Position numbers and translations under genes: made by a program. A stretch of 64,000 nucleotides of DNA. Source: Spirosoma sp. KCTC 42546. GTDB lineage: Bacteria > Bacteroidota > Bacteroidia > Cytophagales > Spirosomataceae. The stretch's first letter is position 1. Each line of letters opens with the position of its first letter. Below, in pieces: positions 7,120-14,946 of the stretch. The DNA is taken from contig NZ_CP041360.1 of the NCBI RefSeq assembly GCF_006965485.1, positions 4,940,501-5,004,500 on the forward strand, given 5' to 3'. The notes under the pieces are model-generated. The model had not been told where the DNA came from. It did not search any database and worked only from the letters and a program-made list of their open reading frames with translations.

Positions 7120-9624
7120 ATGAAGACAAAATACTTTTTCTTCTCGGTATCAATATTAATGTTATTTGCTTTCATCATACCTAGAAAGGCTACTGCGCAA
7201 AACGAAATACATGAATATGTAGAAACATCTGACTTGGAACTATGTGAAGGAGATATTTTTACCGTTTTCAATCAACAATTCATACAAGCCAAAGCTAAGG
7301 TTCTATTTAAAAAAGGATATTGTGGGTCATATGGTGTGCGTCAGTATAGTTACCCTAATGATGCAGAATTTACATATAATACTGAAAATTTGATTGAAGT
7401 AAATGGTTATTACTATAAGGACTCCTACAATATTGACGAAAGAAAAATAAATTATATAAAGTATGTAGCTAAGCAATCGACCCAAATAATAGTGCAAAAT
7501 GTTTCTAATATAGAATATGAATTTGAGGAAAAAACTTGTGATGCTCCAGATTTAATTCGGATTACATATAAATACATTTACAATATTCATGTCTCTCCAA
7601 AGAAAGCTCCTCAATTATCATATAATAAAATCATTGTACAGAATAATGAAGAGTTAATAAAGCTATCGGTAAATGGATGTAATACTCAATACCCTTATGT
7701 GCAGAAATTTATCTCTACTAATGAAAATCCCAATCCTCCTAAGTCAAATCAAGGAGGTGGCACGTTAATTAGTAGCTTTGAGGCTCCTTTTGCATTAGAT
7801 AAATCTACAACATTTTATGTAAGATGCAAGAATGATTTTTGTGTTAGTGACTGGTCTAACCCTGTGCATATTGACGTTCTCCCAACGGTTCAACATTTTC
7901 ACCAACTCCCTCAAAAACCTTTATTTCAAACCCGAATAAAACTTGCCCAAGGAAGTAGTTTTAAGGTCTGTGCGGACGGTTCGCAGGCTTCTGTGTTTAC
8001 TGTTTCACGAGGGGGGTATGATTACAGTCAGGCAGTCATTAAAATACCCCTCGCAGATGTTACTACAGCCGGAAGCTTTTCTATTATTCAACGAAACCGG
8101 GATAGTCTGGTTGTTAGCTATAAGCACCCGGATTATATACAAACAACAGGTATATCAATCACCCTTGTTGCAGGAGTGTATGCCACCCCAACCAGCACAA
8201 CGGCCTTGTCTACGTTTGACATTACTGTTTACCATGCTCCGGTGGTGATGGTTCACGGATTTGAATCAGATGCTTCTGGTTTCAAAAAAATGGAAGATAA
8301 GTTAAGTATATCGGGTTGGCCGAGCTTCCTGTTACTTCGAGCTGATTATGGGCCTACCAGTAGGAAACATTTTGCCGTTAATAAACAAGTGGTACCCCAA
8401 GGTATCAACATCCTACTGGGTCAGCTTCGCCATATGGGGATAGCTGCTGGCAAAATGGATGTTATCGGCCATAGTATGGGGGGGCTATTAATTCGGCAGT
8501 ATTCACAAAGTACTGAGTATGAAAATGATATTCACAAGGTTGTCACGCTAAACACACCACATTCTGGATCGCAATTCGCAAACATAAGTAAAGACTTGTC
8601 GCTTAATCCCTTAAATGCTTTCCGTGACTTATTTGCTCTTGGAGTTAACGCATGGGTCGATGATGGGGCCGTAACGGATTTAGCAGTTGGGAGTGATGCG
8701 ATTAATAGTTTGAATCAAAGTGATAATCGAGTACGTCATCTTTTGCCAATTCATACAATTGTTACTACTTACCCTTATGTATATAAGTCACCTAGTGACC
8801 GAGAAGGTAATTTTTTGCTAAATAATTTTGTAATGGTATTAGGTGATTTGTTTAGTTTGAACCTTAATAATACATATGGTGAATCAACTCATGATTTAGT
8901 GGTAACCCTAAGTAGTCAACAAGGAGGACTTTCTGGCTCCTGTGTTGATTTAATTACAAATCAGATTCATTTAGGATCAATGGAAAATGATCAAGTCATC
9001 ACCAAATTCATGTTTTTACTACAACAGCCTAGCACTTCCCTTAATTTCTGTCAGAATGGCTTTTCTCCTCCTACTCTTACATACACAAAGGTATTTTTAG
9101 CCCCTAAAGTAAATATTCAGTCCGCCAGAACAGCCTTGGCTTCCATAAAAATTAATTTACCAAATCAAGGTAAAATAGTAAAAGGAGGTAGTTCTGTTCA
9201 ACTACAGGCAACTGGAAGTGGCTTATCAAGTCTATGGCTTTTTGTTAGTTATTCGCCCGACTCTACTTACAATGGATTTAAGAACGGTAATACAGCCAAT
9301 TTTACGTTTACAATAGATAAGAATATTGGAAAGCGATTAGTAGTTGCAATTGGTAAAACATCCACTGGGGAATTCGTTGCTGATTCAACCTACTTCTACG
9401 TCAGTAATAATTTCTGCGAATCCCTTCAATCAGGTAATTGGACAGCCTCCTCTACCTGGTCATGTGGCCATGAGCCAACCATAGCTGATATAGTAACGAT
9501 CAATTCCAGTCATATTATTACCGTATCGACTAGCACCGCCCAAACCCAAAGAATTGTTTTTAACGGTGGAACAATCAAGTATACACTTTCTGGAAATAAA
9601 ATTTATTTAAAAATGTATGAATAA
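7120..9624 (+). CDS. secreted alpha/beta-hydrolase (lipase-like) with C-terminal sorting-type repeat
   Basis: An 834-residue secreted protein. Starting at ATG 7120 puts a classical signal peptide first (K-T-K, hydrophobic core, cut near A-T-A-Q); the TTG at 7087 would hide it. Residues about 20-290 are beta-rich. Then comes a lipase/PGAP1-like hydrolase: oxyanion segment V-V-M-V-H-G-F, nucleophile elbow G-H-S-M-G-G (S452) and L-N-T-P-H-S-G-S. The C-terminus carries G-N-W-T-A-S-S-T-W-S-C-G-H-x-P, a module common at the ends of secreted Cytophagales proteins. It likely hydrolyses esters at the surface or outside the cell; the substrate is unknown. It looks like host cargo rather than phage. Confidence 0.75.
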   Translation: MKTKYFFFSVSILMLFAFIIPRKATAQNEIHEYVETSDLELCEGDIFTVFNQQFIQAKAKVLFKKGYCGSYGVRQYSYPNDAEFTYNTENLIEVNGYYYKDSYNIDERKINYIKYVAKQSTQIIVQNVSNIEYEFEEKTCDAPDLIRITYKYIYNIHVSPKKAPQLSYNKIIVQNNEELIKLSVNGCNTQYPYVQKFISTNENPNPPKSNQGGGTLISSFEAPFALDKSTTFYVRCKNDFCVSDWSNPVHIDVLPTVQHFHQLPQKPLFQTRIKLAQGSSFKVCADGSQASVFTVSRGGYDYSQAVIKIPLADVTTAGSFSIIQRNRDSLVVSYKHPDYIQTTGISITLVAGVYATPTSTTALSTFDITVYHAPVVMVHGFESDASGFKKMEDKLSISGWPSFLLLRADYGPTSRKHFAVNKQVVPQGINILLGQLRHMGIAAGKMDVIGHSMGGLLIRQYSQSTEYENDIHKVVTLNTPHSGSQFANISKDLSLNPLNAFRDLFALGVNAWVDDGAVTDLAVGSDAINSLNQSDNRVRHLLPIHTIVTTYPYVYKSPSDREGNFLLNNFVMVLGDLFSLNLNNTYGESTHDLVVTLSSQQGGLSGSCVDLITNQIHLGSMENDQVITKFMFLLQQPSTSLNFCQNGFSPPTLTYTKVFLAPKVNIQSARTALASIKINLPNQGKIVKGGSSVQLQATGSGLSSLWLFVSYSPDSTYNGFKNGNTANFTFTIDKNIGKRLVVAIGKTSTGEFVADSTYFYVSNNFCESLQSGNWTASSTWSCGHEPTIADIVTINSSHIITVSTSTAQTQRIVFNGGTIKYTLSGNKIYLKMYE

Positions 9625-9742
9625 CTAATGCTCAAAGTGGATCTTATTTTGGAAAGTCCACCAATAAGTATGGATTTATGTTCTCATTTATAGGCTTTTA
9701 ATAAAACAAGTGCTAGCTACCATTTACCAACGTAATACTCTA

Positions 9743-9763
9743 AAAAGCGGACTTCACAAGTAC
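9743..9763. repeat. direct repeat copy 2
   Basis: Second copy of the AAAAGCGGACTT...AGTAC repeat (first at 2715-2735). It lies exactly where the open frame of the gene fragment 9744-10019 begins, suggesting a recombination point. Confidence 0.4.
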
Positions 9764-10019
9764 AAAGTTTTTCTCCTCTTCAGGCGAACAAATTGATAGC
9801 GTTAGAAGGGAAAACCTTAAGGCAAAAGTTGATAGCACTATTATTTTGGGCTTTAAGTTCGGCATGAGTAAGCAGGACTACGATTATAACTTTAGTCGGC
9901 TTATAGCCAATAAAACCTTATCTCATTACAGTAAAACCGAATACGACTTAGATATTGAAGCAGACTCACTACCTACCTTTGTAAGTGGCCTATTTACCCC
10001 CATATTTAATAAAAAATGA
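9744..10019 (+). pseudogene. gene fragment lacking its 5' end
   Basis: The frame is open from a TAA at 9741 for 91 codons and reads like normal protein (S-T-I-I-L-G-F-K-F-G-M-S-K-Q-D-Y-D-Y-N-F). The first ATG is at 9864, inside the I-L-G-F-K-F-G-M motif, so the real start appears lost. I recall similar I-L-G-(L/F)-K-F-G-M segments in Bacteroidota proteins of unknown function. Confidence 0.4.
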
Positions 10020-10035
10020 ATTAGTTGCACTAAAG

Positions 10036-10272
10036 ATGTTAGCACATGGAACGACTAGCGCCACACCTGTAGGCTCAATAGTTTTGAGTAAATACCTTTC
10101 CAAGCATTTTGGGCAAAAGTACTTGTCCGCTCGAAGTATTTCTGATATATGGATAAAGGGAGGGGTTGAGGTAAAAAGAGAAAAGGTTCAGACTGATCCG
10201 AACCTAAGCTCTCTTACTTATGATGTAGTTATGTTTCGGCCAACTCAACTTGCTTTGTTGGCGCATCTCTAA
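10036..10272 (+). CDS. hypothetical protein (78 aa), possibly a fragment
   Basis: Opens just after the fragment above in another frame. Sequence is protein-like (S-K-Y-L-S-K-H-F-G-Q-K-Y-L-S-A-R-S-I-S-D-I-W) and may hold a small helical DNA-binding-like fold, but no family was recognised. A GTG at 9985 would lengthen it by 17 residues. Confidence 0.35.
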   Translation: MLAHGTTSATPVGSIVLSKYLSKHFGQKYLSARSISDIWIKGGVEVKREKVQTDPNLSSLTYDVVMFRPTQLALLAHL

Positions 10273-10346
10273 TTTTCTCCTCCTAATACCTGGCATAAAG
10301 GAAGGCATAGCAAAGTGTTTATAGTTTAACAAAGATTCAACAAAAG

Positions 10347-11312
10347 ATGGAGGAAAATCAAAAGAAAAGTCTCAATATCCGTTCTTTACCTGGTGTTATT
10401 GTTAAATTAGATAAAACAAAATTTTATTTATTAGAACAGACAAGTCAGAGCGAAGCATATGCCATAGAAGAACTTTCACAAGCCGACATTGATAAAATCA
10501 ATTTTAGCAACAATGTAATGCTTGAGTACATGTACTTTAAAAGAAAAAAACTAGAAATAAAATTAAACTATGATGAATTCCTAGAAATTAACAAAACATA
10601 TAATGAGCAAATGGCAAAAATTGAGCCAGCTATATTTGACATAAACTATGATAGTGAAATAAGCTTTATAAATACAAATAGAATCTTTACCAATTATATT
10701 AATTCATGTAGAATTTTTATTGATCATTTAGATGGAAAATTGAATCACAAATATGGAAAAGAGTCTTTCGAGTACAAGACTTTTAAGCAAGCTAAAAGTT
10801 ATTGTTACGATAATTATTTCTCATATAAATTCTTTTATCATTTAAGGAACTATGCTGAACATGTTGACTTCCCGATACATGATGTAATTGTTGAACACAG
10901 TAGTGATGAAAAAGGTAGTGACAAAGAAATTGAAACTTCATTTAATTTATTCTTTAATAGAGATGAGTTATTGAAATGTCCTAATATTTTTAAAAAAATT
11001 GGAAATGAGTTAAAAGTTAAGGAAGAGCAAATTCCTGTTTTGCCATTAGTTGAAGAATATGAGGCCACTATTGAAATTATCCTTGATAGCCTTTTAATAG
11101 CAGAAAGAAATTTTTACATAAACAATATGAACGAATTAAAAAATATTTTTGATAGACGAAAAATGGGAGGCACGCTTTATTTACTTAATATTTATGAAGA
11201 TGAAGAAAAGCAACTTAAAATGAACTTTCCAGGATTGCGTTTTGATGTTGTCAAGTTTATGATTGCGGATTATAAAGACTTGGATCCGCGCTATGGTTTT
11301 AGTGAGAAATAA
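10347..11312 (+). CDS. putative HEPN-type nuclease/toxin, first gene of a two-gene module
   Basis: A 321-residue soluble, largely helical protein of unknown family. Around residue 160 it has F-F-Y-H-L-R-N-Y-A-E-H: R167-N-x-x-x-H172, the RX4H (R-N-x-x-x-H) signature that forms the ribonuclease site in HEPN domains, and it sits at a predicted helix end as in known HEPN proteins. HEPN RNases act in toxin-antitoxin, abortive infection and CRISPR effectors. It is followed after 47 bp by a large membrane protein on the same strand, and shares its very low GC. RNase activity is inference from one motif; a structural protein with a chance motif is the alternative. Confidence 0.6.
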   Translation: MEENQKKSLNIRSLPGVIVKLDKTKFYLLEQTSQSEAYAIEELSQADIDKINFSNNVMLEYMYFKRKKLEIKLNYDEFLEINKTYNEQMAKIEPAIFDINYDSEISFINTNRIFTNYINSCRIFIDHLDGKLNHKYGKESFEYKTFKQAKSYCYDNYFSYKFFYHLRNYAEHVDFPIHDVIVEHSSDEKGSDKEIETSFNLFFNRDELLKCPNIFKKIGNELKVKEEQIPVLPLVEEYEATIEIILDSLLIAERNFYINNMNELKNIFDRRKMGGTLYLLNIYEDEEKQLKMNFPGLRFDVVKFMIADYKDLDPRYGFSEK

Positions 11313-11359
11313 CAATAAAAAACGATACTTTACAAATTTGAAATAATTGAAATAATTTT

Positions 11360-13666
11360 ATGGCTATAAACACTATAGTTGATGAGGTTAAAAAAAATGC
11401 ACCAAAAGGCCTAAGCGAAGAAGAGTATTGCAAATGGCTTTCAGACTATTTGAATTCAAAGCTCAATAAACATAATTACTGTAGAGAGTATATTGAAGAA
11501 AATACCAAAAAGAGTGCAACAGCTATAAGTTTCTTGATAGATTTATCCAATAAGCTAGCTAATGAATTAGAAAATAATGGTCAGCATTGGATGGCACTAT
11601 TGAAAATTCGCTCAAATAGGTTTAAGTTTATAAATTATAATAAAGGTGAATTTTTATATTTTGACTTTAGCTATCTAGCTAATATTTACAATGAGATTAA
11701 TTATTTACATGAATCAATTTATAAAATATTAAAGGAAATTGATAGGTATAATATAATCTACATACTAGATGATATTAATTATATTGTATCAATAGAAAGT
11801 GAAATAGAGTTGCAGAAAAAAAATAAACTAAAACTCTTAAGTTATAAGCTTATTAACATTAGAAAATCAATTAGTAAAAATATAAAATCTTTAATATATC
11901 GACCTAAAATCATATTACTAATTATAGCCTTTGTTGTTCCTGTAATCATATACTTTAATCCTTTTCATATTATAGTTAAGGCAGACTCACAACAAACTAT
12001 TACATTATCTTTACTAGGCGCAATCACTTCGTTTCTAGGTTTTTTGGTCGTTTTCCTGCAAATATCCTATGAAAATCAAAAGAAGCTATATGGTCAGTAT
12101 GTCAAAAAACTATTGTTCAATGAAACATGGCAGGATTTAATATTAATTTTTACAATTACAGCTGGATGCTGTCTATTATCATCATTATTAAAAGATGACG
12201 ACTTTTTTCATGTCGGAGATATTGCCTTCAATGTAGCTATATTGGGTTTTATACTTTTTTTTATTTTCCTAATCCCGGGAACGAAAAAAATTCTCAACAA
12301 TTCCTTTTCTATTACCGAATTAAAAAGACTTGTTAATAGGATCGACTTAGAAGCAGTTCAGCAACATGTACAAACTGTTAGCCGAGCCAATTTTTTTGAA
12401 AGTGCATTAAATATTTATGAGCATAATCCGATAGCCATTCTTAATGATATAATAAAAAATAGTTTAATTAATAAAGAATATCGAATAGTTAATTTATTAA
12501 TAAATGAAATTACTAATCGCTATGAATTCCTATTAGATGGGATAAAAAATAAATCATTTTTCGATGAATCGTTAACTTGGAAAACTCATACTTATAAAGA
12601 AACTATTGAGTCATTTATAGAATTTAGTCATTTTGTATATAATAATTGTTTAAAGGAAAGTTCAGATAATTACGCATCTATGATTGTTAGTAGCCAAAGA
12701 AGCCTTGTAGTTAAAATGGCAATTCTTGGCGTTAAAATGGAAGAGATAAGGCCTTTATTAAATACTATTCGTGAATTTGTTGAAACATTTGCTAATCAAT
12801 CAAAATATAAATTAACAATTGATGGTCTTGATGAATATTATTATTGTTTATATGAGATTATTAATCATAACACGCCCAAAGAGGAAGATTTGTCCTATTC
12901 AGAAGGTAGTAGAAAGTTGATATATGATGACAAAAATTACGACAATTATAATGCAGAGCTGGAATGGCATATCATAAGAGAAGCTATAGTAAGAAATTAT
13001 GAAGATTTGATAAAATATTGTATTGAAAGATTGCCCAGTAATGACAAAAATTTGACAATAAAGATAATAGAAATCTATAAGAGATCATTAAATTTCATAT
13101 TGCCTGAAAAGTCAAATCTCGATGAACGTAGAATTTTTGAGCTTTTGCACTCATATTGTGCATTTGTTTCTGAACTTTATAAAGAATTATTAAATAGTAT
13201 TAGTAATAATGAAAAAATATGGTCCGAACCTTTTTTCTCTTTTGAAGTAATAGACCTTTTGAAGAAAAATAAAAATTATTCATTCATCATGGCAAACTAC
13301 TGGCTTTGGTGGATGGAATTTAAAATTAATGAAAAAAAGCTAAAATTAATTTTTTTTGACGAAATCAAGGAATTCATTTTTTCAATTCTGAGGGAAAATA
13401 TTTCCATTGAAGTAACTTCAGAATATTTAATTGCGTGCATTAATCTATATAATTTAATTTTTGAAAACTATAAAAATGACACTTTTAAGCCTTATTCAAA
13501 TATAATTGAGAGCTCTTTAAATCAACTCGAAAGTATTGAGAACAAATTAAATGAAAACCCTGATATTTACAACAAAGTCATTTTAGCTGTAAATAATGCA
13601 AAAACTTTATATGAACCACAAAAAGTTAAATCAATGAAGGCTGTTAAGAAACCTAAAAATAATTAA
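11360..13666 (+). CDS. large four-helix membrane protein, second gene of the HEPN-motif module
   Basis: 768 residues. A soluble N-terminal part of about 180 residues is followed by four membrane helices (about 183-199, 214-236, 258-278, 288-306), then about 460 residues of helical, repeat-like, acidic cytoplasmic protein. No enzyme motif recognised. This layout, a membrane anchor with a large helical solenoid-like tail, fits a sensor or pore-forming partner. It starts 47 bp after the HEPN-motif gene, with no terminator between, and has the same AT-rich composition, so an operon is likely. Function unknown. Confidence 0.65.
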   Translation: MAINTIVDEVKKNAPKGLSEEEYCKWLSDYLNSKLNKHNYCREYIEENTKKSATAISFLIDLSNKLANELENNGQHWMALLKIRSNRFKFINYNKGEFLYFDFSYLANIYNEINYLHESIYKILKEIDRYNIIYILDDINYIVSIESEIELQKKNKLKLLSYKLINIRKSISKNIKSLIYRPKIILLIIAFVVPVIIYFNPFHIIVKADSQQTITLSLLGAITSFLGFLVVFLQISYENQKKLYGQYVKKLLFNETWQDLILIFTITAGCCLLSSLLKDDDFFHVGDIAFNVAILGFILFFIFLIPGTKKILNNSFSITELKRLVNRIDLEAVQQHVQTVSRANFFESALNIYEHNPIAILNDIIKNSLINKEYRIVNLLINEITNRYEFLLDGIKNKSFFDESLTWKTHTYKETIESFIEFSHFVYNNCLKESSDNYASMIVSSQRSLVVKMAILGVKMEEIRPLLNTIREFVETFANQSKYKLTIDGLDEYYYCLYEIINHNTPKEEDLSYSEGSRKLIYDDKNYDNYNAELEWHIIREAIVRNYEDLIKYCIERLPSNDKNLTIKIIEIYKRSLNFILPEKSNLDERRIFELLHSYCAFVSELYKELLNSISNNEKIWSEPFFSFEVIDLLKKNKNYSFIMANYWLWWMEFKINEKKLKLIFFDEIKEFIFSILRENISIEVTSEYLIACINLYNLIFENYKNDTFKPYSNIIESSLNQLESIENKLNENPDIYNKVILAVNNAKTLYEPQKVKSMKAVKKPKNN

Positions 13667-13718
13667 TTTTAGATAGACATAATTCTCTAAAAGTTTCAGT
13701 ATGCCTATCCCCCCCCTT

Positions 13719-13889
13719 CTACCTCCTCACTATCCGCCAAACCGTAGACCTCGCCTTAATCCCAAACTTTCTCATCACTTCCTGCTCAACCGCCGTTTTC
13801 ATCACTCCCGGCTTCACCACTAAGGCGCTATAACAGGCCCGTATTTTCTCCCAACGCTTTTCCCGTTTCCTTCGCTGAGGTGTTTTCAT
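13719..13889 (-). CDS. small HTH-like protein downstream of the tape measure fragment
   Basis: 56 residues, very basic. Its start overlaps the stop of the tape measure fragment (ATGA). The sequence (R-R-K-R-E-K-R-W-E-K-I-R-A near the N-terminus and S-T-V-W-R-I-V-R-R at the end) closely parallels the small HTH protein at 48641-48832, which has K-R-K-K-D-K-R-N-E-Q-I-R-A and S-T-V-Y-R-I-N-R. Both look like short resolvase-type helix-turn-helix proteins. Being coupled to the truncated gene means the fusion point kept a coding arrangement. Confidence 0.55.
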   Translation of the reverse strand: MKTPQRRKREKRWEKIRACYSALVVKPGVMKTAVEQEVMRKFGIKARSTVWRIVRR

Positions 13890-14170
13890 TTCACTAGAGT
13901 GGTTAAGTTTTTAAACATTCTCTCCAACAACTGCTGGAATTCACCCCGAACTTTGAGAATCTGGGCGGGTAGCTGAGTAAGGGCCGTAAACGAGAAGTAC
14001 CCGGCTGCCAGTTGGCCTAACCGGGTAAACTGGGCATCGAGCTTATTGGTCTCCCGAACGGTGGTATTGGACAGGCCCAGCACCCGGCGCTCCATAGCGT
14101 CGAGTTGAGACTTCCAGTTCACATCGTTGATACTCGCATCGAACGCCAGTGGCCCGCCCAGGTTATTCAT
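13886..14170 (-). pseudogene. phage tail tape measure protein, N-terminal remnant
   Basis: 94 residues matching the start of siphovirus tape measure proteins: F-D-A-S-I-N-D-x-x-W, L-D-A-M-E-R-R-V, and K-V-R-G-E-F-Q-Q-L, which normally continues into a protein of many hundreds of residues. Here the match ends after F-Q-Q-L and the frame stops 13 codons later. It occupies the expected place directly after the frameshifting tail chaperone (ATGA overlap). Without its tape measure and distal tail genes this phage could not build a tail. Confidence 0.75.
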
Positions 14171-14912
14171 ACTTGTAGATTCTTCAAGATTTCGTTAGCC
14201 GCTTCCGCCGTCAGGGGCACCGCTTTTTCCTCTTTTTTTGCCTCCTCCTCATCCGTACTGGATTCATAGCCCGGTGCGTCGATCAGAATTCGCTGCACGA
14301 TTTGCCACCGTATCCCCCAGTGCAGATAGTGCCAACTCCAGTGGTAATGGGCGCAAATGGCTCCCCTGGAACCATAGGGACTTTTCAGGCCTCTGGTACT
14401 GCCGGATTTTTTGGATCCTTTGGCTTTTCCTCTATCCGAATCGGATCCGTCGTCCGGTTTGTCGACAGGAATCGAATAGAGTTGATAAAATCCCCCATGT
14501 TGGATAATTCTAAAATCAAAGAGGTGAATTTCCAGAGGGTTTTGGGGTTCACCCGCCACAGAAAGTAACTGGCCAGAAGCGGGGTAAACAGCTTGATTTT
14601 CCAATAAGAATTTAAGACCGATATGGCCACAATGCGGGCGCAGATGGGTGCATACCGGGCCAGCTTGCGGGATTCGCCCATCGGATCCTGACTGAGCACC
14701 GTTTCGTTCAGATTCATCTGGATGTATTCTTTTGAAAGCCAATCCAATGTGCCCAGATAGGGCTGATTTATCGTGAACGTGCGTTCGGGCTTTCCCCAAA
14801 AGCGCAACAAACTACGCTTGGGTGTGCCGAACTGGATACCCTGTTCAATCAGGGTATCCAGTTCGCGGTTTTCGGCGGCTAGGGGATCAAAAGAGGATTT
14901 AGTATCGGTCAT
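14167..14912 (-). CDS. tail assembly chaperone GT-type frameshift product
   Basis: Predicted 248-residue fusion made by a -1 ribosomal shift at 14406-14412: 169 residues of the upstream frame joined to 79 of the downstream frame, ending E-I-L-K-N-L-Q-V. The second frame has no good start of its own, and its stop overlaps the tape measure ATG (ATGA). Order (major tail protein, then fibre, then chaperone pair, then tape measure) mirrors lambda gpG/gpGT, where the T part binds tail tube subunits and G coats the tape measure. The family shows almost no sequence conservation, so the call rests on order, frame and slippery site. Confidence 0.7.
14385..14912 (-). CDS. tail assembly chaperone G-type protein
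   Basis: 175 residues, the zero-frame product. Mostly helical, with a basic C-terminal stretch (I-E-E-K-P-K-D-P-K-N-P-A-V-P-E-A). In lambda the non-shifted product is the major one and coats the tape measure before tube polymerisation. The A-AAA-AAT heptamer lies seven codons before its stop. Confidence 0.7.
   Translation of the reverse strand: MTDTKSSFDPLAAENRELDTLIEQGIQFGTPKRSLLRFWGKPERTFTINQPYLGTLDWLSKEYIQMNLNETVLSQDPMGESRKLARYAPICARIVAISVLNSYWKIKLFTPLLASYFLWRVNPKTLWKFTSLILELSNMGDFINSIRFLSTNRTTDPIRIEEKPKDPKNPAVPEA
14406..14412 (-). promoter_or_regulatory. -1 ribosomal frameshift site
   Basis: Minus-strand heptamer A AAA AAT in the zero frame of the 175-residue gene (X XXY YYZ rule). The downstream open frame is exactly -1 relative to it and runs to the tape measure start. 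Confidence 0.75.
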
Positions 14913-14946
14913 AAATTTTAGTTATCAAGCATCGTTATCGGTTTGA

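Noticed and set aside
14167..14799. Independent 210-residue gene
   Set aside because: Its first half is a shadow of the 175-residue chaperone gene. Only the part after the slippery site looks real, so it is explained by frameshifting.
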